64,000 nt of DNA from Pseudozobellia thermophila (lineage in GTDB: Bacteria; Bacteroidota; Bacteroidia; Flavobacteriales; Flavobacteriaceae): assembly GCF_900141855.1 (NCBI RefSeq), contig NZ_FQYU01000009.1:1-64000 (forward strand), read 5' to 3'. Numbering within the stretch: position 1 is the first letter of the stretch; every line of letters starts with the position of its first letter. Under the pieces are notes generated by a model. The model saw only the letters and a program-made list of their open reading frames with translations. It ran no database searches and was not told the DNA's origin. Of the stretch, positions 36,906 through 45,227 are shown in pieces. Position numbers and translations under genes: made by a program.

Positions 36906-37619
36906 CTATAGAAAGGGCTCCAGGCAGATAAAGTCGGCCGCTTTTTTTACCAGGTGTGCGGTGTTCCTCACCTGAAACTTTTCAATCAAATTTTTACGGT
37001 GCGATATGGCCGTATGGTTACTGATGAACAAAATATCGGCAATTTCCTTGGATGAGAAACCATTGGCGATAAGCCGTAGAACCTCCTCTTCCCTAGAAGA
37101 TATGTTCAAAGGGCCTTGGTTTGAAGCCGGGGCACCGTCACCTGGACCCGAGCGTTTCAAATGCCGCTCTATTCTTTCCTTTTCGGTTACATCGTGCCAA
37201 TAATTTATGGCGATTCTCCGACCATCGACTTGGTGGAAACAAATCTCATGCCTTAAGTACATCCGGTCTCCATTACAATTGGTAATATGGTAACTCAAGA
37301 CAAGGGGAATCTTGGTATCCGGATTCATAAAAATATTGTGGACCTGGGCTTTAACGGCCAATACCTCTCCAGGATCGATCATTGAAAACCAAAAGTTCCA
37401 TCCATCTGCCAGTAATTCGAAACCGTTTTCTCCGATACTGTCCCTTAACTTCTTGTTGCAGTAAGAAAAGTTACCTTGTTCCTCCCCACAGATACCGATC
37501 ATCAACCCGTACGAGCGTTCGCAGGCCTCTTTGATTTTCGCCATCTTCGATACAACGGCATCTTCAAAAACGCTATTGGGACCTAGGCTTGGGTGCAATT
37601 CTAAAAAGTTCATTTTCAT
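36906..37619 (-). CDS. PAS-LuxR transcriptional regulator
   Basis: This 237-residue protein has a PAS-like sensor part (about 45-155, with LSYHITNCNGDRMYLRHEI and a WHDVTEKERIE exit helix) and a C-terminal LuxR/GerE helix-turn-helix (about 170-230: ISSREEEVLRLIANG, SSKEIADILFISNHTAISH). No receiver domain is present, so it is not a classical response regulator. It is the gene immediately upstream of the eCIS operon on the same strand, and regulation of the eCIS is a reasonable inference. An in-frame stop at 37629-37631 limits the start to the ATG at 37619 or 37613. Confidence 0.88.
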   Translation of the reverse strand: MKMNFLELHPSLGPNSVFEDAVVSKMAKIKEACERSYGLMIGICGEEQGNFSYCNKKLRDSIGENGFELLADGWNFWFSMIDPGEVLAVKAQVHNIFMNPDTKIPLVLSYHITNCNGDRMYLRHEICFHQVDGRRIAINYWHDVTEKERIERHLKRSGPGDGAPASNQGPLNISSREEEVLRLIANGFSSKEIADILFISNHTAISHRKNLIEKFQVRNTAHLVKKAADFICLEPFL

Positions 37620-37632
37620 TGGGGTTATTCAT
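37573..37632 (-). other. 19-codon ORF behind a strong Shine-Dalgarno, overlapping the LuxR start
   Basis: AAAGGAGG ends 7 bases before ATG at 37632. This ATG opens a 19-residue frame (MNNPNENELFRI...) that stops at TAG 37573-37575 inside the LuxR gene, in another frame. The distance to the LuxR ATG is about 20 bases, too long for normal use. It may be a leader peptide coupled to LuxR translation. Such a strong ribosome site is unusual in this group. Confidence 0.35.
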
Positions 37633-38010
37633 GAATATACCTCCTTTCAGCGAGTCGCCATAACAGAATTGTATAGTTGGTATGGATTGCCTTATAGACT
37701 ACATCTTTCGGTCGATTCTTCATAACAAAAGGGCTCTTTAACCCCAAAAGTTCCCGATGGCCCACCTCGGGTCCGTGGGCCTGCAAAACAAAATGACCGG
37801 GGCGCACCATCACCACCACAAAACGAAACAACGGCACAAAACACTCACAAACAAATACTTAAAAACCAACTAGTCGTACATTATACCGTGCTAGACATAC
37901 ATAAAACGGGGAGCGGTATCCGTTTTATGACTATCTTATCCTTAGCTTCCCCTTTTTAGTTTCACCAAGTTTTGGTAGAGATTCGGTTTCACAACAAAAA
38001 CTCCAAACAA
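37620..38010. other. Divergent intergenic region with inverted repeat 37900-37929
   Basis: About 390 bp lie between the divergent LuxR and lipoprotein genes and should hold both promoters. CATAAAACGG (37900-37909) and CCGTTTTATG (37920-37929) form a perfect 10-base inverted repeat with a 10-base spacer, about 80 bp before the lipoprotein start. A 70-codon minus-strand frame at 37625-37837 is not convincing as a gene. Confidence 0.45.
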
Positions 38011-38373
38011 ATGACCTCGAGACTTCACAAAACCATTCTTTCGGGAGCCACTGCGCTAATTGCCATGTCCTTACTCCAATCGTGCTACACCACACGATTG
38101 GTAAGCACGCACGGCGTGCCGATGCCCCCGGAAACCATGGAAGGCCAAGATTGGTACCGCGATAAAATGTTCGGGGAATATGTGGCCGTGGTCAAAACCT
38201 CTGTACTTACCGACGGTATGATGATCAAGGTACCCAAGGAGAAATGCGAATCGGGACAGCTGTTTTCGGTCGAATTTACCGATACCTTCGGGGGCAACCT
38301 ACTGTACTTGGCGACCTTTGGAAGCCGAAGAAAAGTGAAGATCAAATATGTATGTATGATTCCTGATATGTAA
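38011..38373 (+). CDS. Small lipoprotein
   Basis: This 120-residue protein starts MTSRLHKTILSG with a hydrophobic stretch and a lipobox LLQSC, so it should be lipid-anchored. The ATG at 38011 is preferred over 37972 because the signal peptide then starts correctly. The mature part has VYVC-type strands near the end (FGSRRKVKIKYVC) and a distant resemblance in layout to Bor-like lipoproteins, which is weak. It ends 7 bp before the FAD oxidase gene, so they are likely co-transcribed. Confidence 0.75.
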   Translation: MTSRLHKTILSGATALIAMSLLQSCYTTRLVSTHGVPMPPETMEGQDWYRDKMFGEYVAVVKTSVLTDGMMIKVPKEKCESGQLFSVEFTDTFGGNLLYLATFGSRRKVKIKYVCMIPDM

Positions 38374-38380
38374 AAAAACC

Positions 38381-40018
38381 ATGGCCAAGACAAGCGAATT
38401 ATTAGTTGGAAAATGGGACACCCTTCACGAGAACGGGCTCTTCGACCTAAAACGTCAGTACATCACCCGCCACGAAAGCAAGGCGACCATGCCCAGTAGG
38501 GTCGACCGTTACAACGACGGGGCCAAGGAAATACAGGCCCTGATCCAAAAGTGCATAGACGAAGACGAAGGCTTCCGTGCCTACGGCTCGCGATGGTCGA
38601 TGTCGAACATCGCCCATCAGAAGGACAATATGCACCAAAACAACCTGATGTACCTCGACCTCGAGGTCGTAGAAGACGATATACACCCCGATTCGGAATA
38701 TGCGCATGAAAACATCTTCTTTTTCGAATGCGGCAACACCATTAAGCGCATTTCACAAAAACTGAACGAATACGGCAAATCCTTAAAGACAACGGGGGCC
38801 AGCAACGGCCAGACCATTGCGGGCTGTATTTCGACCGGGGTGCACGGATCGGCCTTCGACGTGGGCGCGGTACAGGATTATGTGGTGGGACTAAATATTA
38901 TCACGGGGCCGAAGGCTTCGGACAATGTGTACCTTGAGCGGCATACCCGACCCGGCTTAAACGACGCCTTTGCAAACCGAATAAATGCCCGGGTAATCCG
39001 AAACGACGAACTGTTCAATGCCGCTTTGGTAGGGCTCGGCAGTTTTGGTTTTATCCATGGGGTAGCCCTCGAAGCCGAGGATCTTTTTTTGCTTGACCGT
39101 TATGTTACACGTATCGATAAAAAATTGGCCCTGGCGCTATCGAAAAACCTGGATTTCGAGAACTCCGATTTTAAGATCGCGGGAGAGGTAGGCCCGGACG
39201 GCAAACCCAACAGGCCCTATCACTACAAAATTTTTATCAACCCCTATGTCGACGACGACCGGTATGTAGTGGAGGCCATGTACAAGAAAAAATACGAGAT
39301 GGCCTACCCCGACCCCTTTGGCAAGATCGAAAAATCGATTTACAGGGACCTCATCTATCTGTTGATCAAATTCAGTGAGAAGTTCCCCAAGAGCATTCCC
39401 TGGTTTATCAAGAGTTTGCAGAAAAGCATCTTGCCCGAAATTACCAAGGACGAAGAAAAAATCAGGGCCACGCTCTACGAAACCTTTTGGGACGCCGGTT
39501 ATAAGGGCCCCGCCTTTGCCTGTTCGGTGGGCGTGGCCATCGAGGATTCTGAAAAGGCGCTGAACGCCTTGGTCAAAATGACCAAAAAGCACCCGATACC
39601 AGGTATTTTCGCCATGCGCTACGTCGACCAAACGAAGGCTACCTTGGGTTTTACCCGGTTTCACAAGACCTGCGTCATCGAAATAGACGGTATCCAATGG
39701 GAAAAATCGAGCAAAATACCGAGCCTTGAAGAATATGCCCGTTTTATGATCGAAGCGCTACAGGCCGAAAACATACCGTTTACCGTGCATTGGGGAAAAA
39801 GTATGGACTATGCCTTTCCCGGCCTGGCCGAATACATGTACGGAGACAGGGTTGAAAAATGGAAGAATTGCCGAAGCTGGCTGCTTTCCGAAAAAATGGC
39901 CCGGGTATTTTCCAACGACTTTATTGCGACCCTTGGCCTGGATACCTACCACAACGTACCCCACGATTTTATTGAATCGTTGGACAAAAACGGGCAGCCG
40001 ATACAGTCGATAGTGTAG
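38381..40018 (+). CDS. FAD-linked oxidase (sugar-lactone oxidase-like)
   Basis: This 545-residue protein has an N-terminal PCMH-type FAD domain: FRAYGSRWSMSNIAHQ, GNTIKRISQKLNEYG, and ISTGVHGSAFDVGAVQDYV, the last matching the GTHGS flavin-contact loop of aldonolactone oxidases. The C-terminal half ends with a substrate domain (PFTVHWGKSMDY...). There is no signal peptide. It lies 7 bp after the lipoprotein gene. The substrate is unknown; it could make hydrogen peroxide from a sugar or lactone. Link to the eCIS is by proximity only. Confidence 0.82.
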   Translation: MAKTSELLVGKWDTLHENGLFDLKRQYITRHESKATMPSRVDRYNDGAKEIQALIQKCIDEDEGFRAYGSRWSMSNIAHQKDNMHQNNLMYLDLEVVEDDIHPDSEYAHENIFFFECGNTIKRISQKLNEYGKSLKTTGASNGQTIAGCISTGVHGSAFDVGAVQDYVVGLNIITGPKASDNVYLERHTRPGLNDAFANRINARVIRNDELFNAALVGLGSFGFIHGVALEAEDLFLLDRYVTRIDKKLALALSKNLDFENSDFKIAGEVGPDGKPNRPYHYKIFINPYVDDDRYVVEAMYKKKYEMAYPDPFGKIEKSIYRDLIYLLIKFSEKFPKSIPWFIKSLQKSILPEITKDEEKIRATLYETFWDAGYKGPAFACSVGVAIEDSEKALNALVKMTKKHPIPGIFAMRYVDQTKATLGFTRFHKTCVIEIDGIQWEKSSKIPSLEEYARFMIEALQAENIPFTVHWGKSMDYAFPGLAEYMYGDRVEKWKNCRSWLLSEKMARVFSNDFIATLGLDTYHNVPHDFIESLDKNGQPIQSIV

Positions 40019-40154
40019 ACGAAAGGCTATCACCAATTGGACTTTACATAAATGACGCAATGCGCTACATAATTCAAACAATTGATTTTCAGATACCTAC
40101 ACAAAGCCAACCACACAGATTCCCATACCATCCATACATTTAACACCTCAGGTA

Positions 40155-40186
40155 AGGTAAAAACTTAATAAATTAAGTTTTTACCT
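40155..40186. promoter_or_regulatory. 15-base perfect inverted repeat upstream of the membrane ATPase
   Basis: AGGTAAAAACTTAAT (40155-40169) and its exact reverse complement (40172-40186) flank 2 bases. It lies 137 bp after the oxidase stop and about 145 bp before the ATPase start. It has no following T-run, so it may be an operator rather than a terminator, though either is possible. The rest of the 313-bp gap is AT-rich and empty. Confidence 0.45.
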
Positions 40187-40331
40187 GTTCGACCAAAGGC
40201 AACCCATCTCAATTTTCTTCCCCTGATTTTCCGACGTACAACATAACAGGCATTCATGTTATGGTTCATTAAAACATCACGGATATTGAAATTACAAAAT
40301 CAAGAACTTAACCCCGCCCAAACTAACCACC

Positions 40332-43300
40332 ATGGCCACTACATCGAAAAAAGGGAGTTCGATAAGCAAGACCTTTACTGCCAGAAAGCGCTTATTTACA
40401 ATGCTCACCATAGCAGTAGCTATACTCGGCGTGCTGTTCGCCCTATACTATTCCTATATTAAGAATAACGAATACCACTATCAAGAAAGCAGATTGCGTA
40501 GTCTTAATGCCAATTTTAAGATAATCAAAAAGCAATTGGACAATGGGTTTCAGAAATTATCCTCAACGAATTACGAAAGTATCTTCTCCAGTAAAAGTAT
40601 TATTGACAAGGCCATGGAAGAAATCAAGGCCGGAACACCCAATTGGGACGATATACTCAAGGATTTAGACGAAGCTGAATTGGATGGAAACCAACATAGG
40701 GCCGACGACAGTGATTTATTAGGTAAAATACGGAAAGCCAAGACCATATATGAAATCGTGCAGATAACCGAGCCAAAGATCGGTAACCGGGGAATTAAAG
40801 GCGTATCCCTACGCTTTAACATTGAGAGGCTTGCGGAAAAATATATTGAAGCAAAGCACAGACTCACCGAAGAAAAAACAAATACCAAAAGTGTTTGGAA
40901 ATTCGTTGAAAGCGATTTCGAGGTACCCAATCAGCTAAGACAGGAGTTTGATGAATATATCCTCATATTCAAGAACAATTCGATTAGCGTCGATAAGGAG
41001 ACGAAGGTTCCGGACAAGACACCAACATCCTTAAGAAAACCCATTATAAGAACATCATTGGACGGTACCGTTGCCTTACCGGACTCGCTTGAAAAACTTG
41101 ACCCCTATAACTTGGGGCTGGTTCTCGGCGTTCCTAAGGAAAAGGTCAAATATCAATTTTTCTCTCGAAACTACACTTATAAAACATCTCTTGACCCTAC
41201 GATTGAGTATGGCATTCAAATAATAGGTTTTGTCGAAACGGAAAAATACAAGGCTGCCAACAGACAACTTGACGCTTGGATCATTACGCTATTGTCCCTC
41301 TTTCTTCTTTTGGCCCTTTTTGGGCTGCCTTACTTTAAAATGCTTTTCATTGCCGAAGACGAACGGGTCTTTAGTAATGATGTCATTCTCTCGGGCATAT
41401 CGATAGTGGTAGGGGCCCCTGTTTTGATCTTGTTTTTTTTGTCGCTGATGAAATACTACAACGATTATGAATTGCACATTCCCGATAAGCTTAAAAATTT
41501 GACCCAAGACCTTCGGCTACGGTTCGAAGAGGAAAACGCCTCCATTGTGAAATCACTGTATTCAATGGACCTGAACCGCGAGGACCTTTTGTACGACACA
41601 ATAGACAATGGGCCCCATATCGATTCAATTTACCCAAGCAAAGATCGATATAACAAGCATTTAAAATTTGTTTCGAAAACTAAGAACAACACTAAGGGAG
41701 AGGTCTATTATCACATCAAACTTATTGCCAACAAGGGCATTGAAAACACCAAGAACCTTGGACAAAGACCTTATTTTAAAGCCTTTAAGGATAGTAGCAA
41801 TATTTGGTCCGTAGCACATAATAAATCGCTTATCAAATATGCCATGCGCCCGGTCGTCTCCATTGAAGACCAAAATGAAGAAGCTGTTTATATTCTTGAG
41901 AACCCAAAAGACCCCCTAAGAGGTTACCGAATAGGCTCCTCACAGTTAAAATCATTGCACGAGGCCATTTTGCCTTTTGGTTTTCAATTTGCAGTGATAC
42001 ATAAAGATGGAGGAGTCTGGTTTCATTCAGAAAAAGGAAGGGCTACTTTAGAAAATCTATTCGATGTAACCAGACACAACAACAAGTTTCTGGCCGCCAT
42101 TGCAGGCAGGATAGATGCCCGCGGCAAGCTAACCTATAGGGACGAGGGAAAACTGTACCATGTTTCCCCAATAAAAGGGACCGATTTAAGTGTTGTTGCA
42201 TTTTACGATATCGAATTGCTCCGTAGTCGAATTTCAGAGGTATTGACCATGTCGTGTATTATCCTGGCCATAGCTTTGATCGTCATCTTGATTATAACCA
42301 TACTTTCATTGATTATTAGAAACCCAAAGCTGGGCCTATACCATTACGACCGCTTTCTTTTTGACTTTCTTACCCCGAAAAAGTCCTTGGCCCGCAATTA
42401 TATGGTACTATCCTCCTCCCTCCTATTGGGACTGTTTTTACTTATAATCGTAGCGCTGTGCGCCCACAACATAAATCCGATCGAGTCCTTCCTTTTTTGT
42501 ATCCTATTACCCATAAACTCTTATATAATCGTATTCTACGCCTTGCACCCACATGGTTATAAACCGGATATCAAATACTGTATCCGCGATTTCATTCTGT
42601 TTACCACTATTGTATTATTAAATTTACTTTTCTTTAAAATTAACGGTCCGAGTACCTATTTTACAATAATATTTTCCCTTCAAACACTCTACATCCTGTA
42701 CATAGTATGGAGAAAATTCCAGTATGTAAAGAAGCCCAAAAATGCCACGGAGAACAAGACTTGGTTAGGCAAAAAGGAAAAGGCTGTCTTTAAAGCCTTT
42801 GCGGACTATTGTAGTCGGCTTAAGCTTCCGTATAAATATTGGTACGCCCTCTTTCTTTTTTCTTGGTTGCTTTTGGCCGTAATATTTCCAACGTTCTTGA
42901 TATTCACCAACATTGAAACAAAGAACGACGGGGTTTGGCTAAGGATTGATCAGTATTATATGGCCCACAAGTACATGGACAAGGAAAACAACCTTAAAAT
43001 CAACTTAAGTCCATTTAAATCAGAGCGTAGGGGTTTCGAAAGTCTTTATGAAACTTTTTTAAAAGAAGGCCAATATCACCCAAACCTTTGTTTGGAATTT
43101 GTTAAAGGGGAGCAAGGAGATGGCCAAGAACAGGAACCAACTACCGAACTTGACAACTTTCTTTGGTCGATTTGGCCGGCATACGACAATCGTATCAATC
43201 TTTTTCAAGGCCTCATCAAAAAAAGAGCGGACGATTTAAGCTGGGCCGCTAGAGGAAGCAACGATGATTCAGAAGCTCCAAGGGACTTTACGTTAACTAA

Positions 43301-44654
43301 CCGGAACCAGGCCAAAATAGTGATTGGTTATGAGGTTCCCCAGCACAAGATAAAAAGGGATTACACATTGCTCTTCGTAAAATCCACAGGGTTTGCAATC
43401 ATCTTATTGGGATTGTTTTCCTTGATCTTGTTCTTTATCGACCGCTACTTTGCCTTTCGGTTTAGCCATTTAAAGGCGAACGATTTCGACACCAATAAAG
43501 AGGCCCAATATGCGGCGAAATTCAGTAGGATAATCAATGATGTGGATTCAAATTCAGGTTTGCTATTGATCGGGCCTCCTTTTTCCGGAAAGCTCAATTT
43601 TGCCAAGGAAATCCTGAACAAATCGGTTTTCGAAAAAAGCATGGTGTTATCGATGTTACAGCTAGACGCGGTCAAGGACGATGCCGACCTAAAAGAAATA
43701 ATGGAGGCGCTCACCATCTCTTCGGAAGATCAAGCAGATGGTGATTGGGAAACTTGTGAAGTTTTTATAATCGACCATTTAGAACACAATATCAAGTCCT
43801 ATCGGGCCAACCACCTCAAGCTCAAGCTCATTCTATTTCTTATCTCGAAACACAAACGGATTATATTGATATCGGAAGTGTACCCCAGTCAAATTTTTGC
43901 GATGTACGAAAACACACCTGAAAGCCCAACCCTCCCCTGGGGAAGCCTGGAAGATGACTTTAACTCCTGGAGAAATATTTTGAGTGCTTTTCCCCAAGTT
44001 CTGATAGGCATTACCAAAAACCCCGAAAAGACCAAACTGAGGTGTACTTTTGGTCTTGATAAGAAGGAAATGCCCAGTCTGGAGGATATCAATTTACTTG
44101 TAGGGGAACTTGGCTATAGCAAGTTTTTACCAAACTTGGCACCAGTAATAGTGGCCAAGTCGATGAAGGACGAAAAAAAACCTTGCCTTGACATACAACA
44201 TGTGATTATGCATACCCAAAACCTGGCCCACGGTTATTACAACGATATATGGAATACCTTGCCTACCCGAGAACGCTATTTGCTCTACGACCTGGCAAAA
44301 GACGGCTTTATGAACATAAAAAACAGGAACAGCCTCTTTTCCCTGATGAAAAAGGGCCTCATCGTATGGAAAGACGGACCCCGGATATTCAACTATAGTT
44401 TTAAAAACTTTGTTGTTACTTCGGTTTCGCTCAACGAAGCCCTCCGTCTCGAGAACAAGAATCGCGGCAACGGCAGTTGGGCAAACACCCGTATATTACT
44501 TTACTTGGTAATCGTGGCGATTATCGTATTTATCGGCTTGGGAAATCCCGAATTCATACAGGATTTTGAGGCGCTCATTACCGCCTTAGGTGGATTAGGG
44601 GCAATCATTCCTTTAGTAAGTAGGATGTTGGCCTCTGGCGGCCAGAAAACATGA
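40332..44654 (+). CDS. Membrane-anchored Cache-sensor P-loop (STAND-like) ATPase
   Basis: This 1440-residue protein has a membrane segment at about 23-43, an extracytoplasmic domain to about 315, two more segments (315-333, 351-371), a second outer domain with a Cache-like end (FQFAVIHKDGGVWFHS ... LTYRDEGKLYHVSPI, about 555-625), a run of membrane helices between about 640 and 870, another outer loop, a helix at 1019-1036, then a cytosolic P-loop NTPase: Walker A LLIGPPFSGKLNF (about 1079) and acidic VFIIDHLEH (about 1142). A winged-helix-like stretch (TRERYLLYDLAKDGF ... FNYSFKNFV) and a final membrane helix (about 1387-1403) follow. This layout suggests a ligand-sensing STAND-type switch. 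The gene is strikingly AT-rich against its neighbours, hinting at transfer. Role unknown. Confidence 0.75.
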   Translation: MATTSKKGSSISKTFTARKRLFTMLTIAVAILGVLFALYYSYIKNNEYHYQESRLRSLNANFKIIKKQLDNGFQKLSSTNYESIFSSKSIIDKAMEEIKAGTPNWDDILKDLDEAELDGNQHRADDSDLLGKIRKAKTIYEIVQITEPKIGNRGIKGVSLRFNIERLAEKYIEAKHRLTEEKTNTKSVWKFVESDFEVPNQLRQEFDEYILIFKNNSISVDKETKVPDKTPTSLRKPIIRTSLDGTVALPDSLEKLDPYNLGLVLGVPKEKVKYQFFSRNYTYKTSLDPTIEYGIQIIGFVETEKYKAANRQLDAWIITLLSLFLLLALFGLPYFKMLFIAEDERVFSNDVILSGISIVVGAPVLILFFLSLMKYYNDYELHIPDKLKNLTQDLRLRFEEENASIVKSLYSMDLNREDLLYDTIDNGPHIDSIYPSKDRYNKHLKFVSKTKNNTKGEVYYHIKLIANKGIENTKNLGQRPYFKAFKDSSNIWSVAHNKSLIKYAMRPVVSIEDQNEEAVYILENPKDPLRGYRIGSSQLKSLHEAILPFGFQFAVIHKDGGVWFHSEKGRATLENLFDVTRHNNKFLAAIAGRIDARGKLTYRDEGKLYHVSPIKGTDLSVVAFYDIELLRSRISEVLTMSCIILAIALIVILIITILSLIIRNPKLGLYHYDRFLFDFLTPKKSLARNYMVLSSSLLLGLFLLIIVALCAHNINPIESFLFCILLPINSYIIVFYALHPHGYKPDIKYCIRDFILFTTIVLLNLLFFKINGPSTYFTIIFSLQTLYILYIVWRKFQYVKKPKNATENKTWLGKKEKAVFKAFADYCSRLKLPYKYWYALFLFSWLLLAVIFPTFLIFTNIETKNDGVWLRIDQYYMAHKYMDKENNLKINLSPFKSERRGFESLYETFLKEGQYHPNLCLEFVKGEQGDGQEQEPTTELDNFLWSIWPAYDNRINLFQGLIKKRADDLSWAARGSNDDSEAPRDFTLTNRNQAKIVIGYEVPQHKIKRDYTLLFVKSTGFAIILLGLFSLILFFIDRYFAFRFSHLKANDFDTNKEAQYAAKFSRIINDVDSNSGLLLIGPPFSGKLNFAKEILNKSVFEKSMVLSMLQLDAVKDDADLKEIMEALTISSEDQADGDWETCEVFIIDHLEHNIKSYRANHLKLKLILFLISKHKRIILISEVYPSQIFAMYENTPESPTLPWGSLEDDFNSWRNILSAFPQVLIGITKNPEKTKLRCTFGLDKKEMPSLEDINLLVGELGYSKFLPNLAPVIVAKSMKDEKKPCLDIQHVIMHTQNLAHGYYNDIWNTLPTRERYLLYDLAKDGFMNIKNRNSLFSLMKKGLIVWKDGPRIFNYSFKNFVVTSVSLNEALRLENKNRGNGSWANTRILLYLVIVAIIVFIGLGNPEFIQDFEALITALGGLGAIIPLVSRMLASGGQKT

Positions 44655-44726
44655 GTATAGCAAGAATTCCTACCTACTTAAACGGACCTTATAAACCAAC
44701 ATGAAGGTAGGGATTGCCCATATGTA

Positions 44727-45224
44727 TCAATACCGATTATCCAACTCGGGATACATCTTTCTCGCCCGGGCGGCCATGCTTGCCGCTGCGGGGTTGCCGA
44801 CCCCGACCGATTCCATGGCCGTGCCATCGGAGGCATTACGCGGGCTTTCGCCCTGTTCGGCCTGAATGGCCATGGCCCCCAAAATAAGGGCCTTTTTACG
44901 TTCTTCGACCGCCTGTTCCCGAGCTGCTTCCTTTAGTTTTTCCTCTTCCTTTTTTCCAATTTCGGCCTGTTCGGCACGCCTTCGGTTCACTTCCTTACCA
45001 AACAGAAACCCGACGGCCGCAAAGACAATGGCCTCCACCCCGGAAAACAAATAGATCAACCGGCTCCAGGCCGGGTCGCCACTGTCTACCCTTCCTACCA
45101 AATAATAAATAAAGAAGCCGTAGCCTACCAACAAGGCCACCGCAATGATATACTGTAAGGAAGATGTACCGCTGGTAATGGCCGTTTTTTTATTGTGATT
45201 CCCTGTACCCATAACCTTCTGCAT
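44727..45224 (-). CDS. Small coiled-coil membrane protein
   Basis: This 165-residue protein has two membrane helices (YIIAVALLVGYGFFIYYLVG and LFSGVEAIVFAAVGFLFG) followed by a charged helix (NRRRAEQAEIGKKEEEKLKE) that is probably a coiled coil, and an Ala-rich tail. It starts 3 bp after the stop of the M19-like gene and is the last gene of the hydrolase block. The function is unknown; it could anchor or assemble the enzymes of the block. Confidence 0.7.
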   Translation of the reverse strand: MQKVMGTGNHNKKTAITSGTSSLQYIIAVALLVGYGFFIYYLVGRVDSGDPAWSRLIYLFSGVEAIVFAAVGFLFGKEVNRRRAEQAEIGKKEEEKLKEAAREQAVEERKKALILGAMAIQAEQGESPRNASDGTAMESVGVGNPAAASMAARARKMYPELDNRY

Positions 45225-45227
45225 TGA

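Noticed and set aside
44665-44715. Hairpin between convergent ATPase and membrane-protein genes
   Set aside because: AATTCCTACCT and AGGTAGGGATT can pair with one G-T, but the 29-base loop and missing T-run make it a weak terminator; not listed as a feature.
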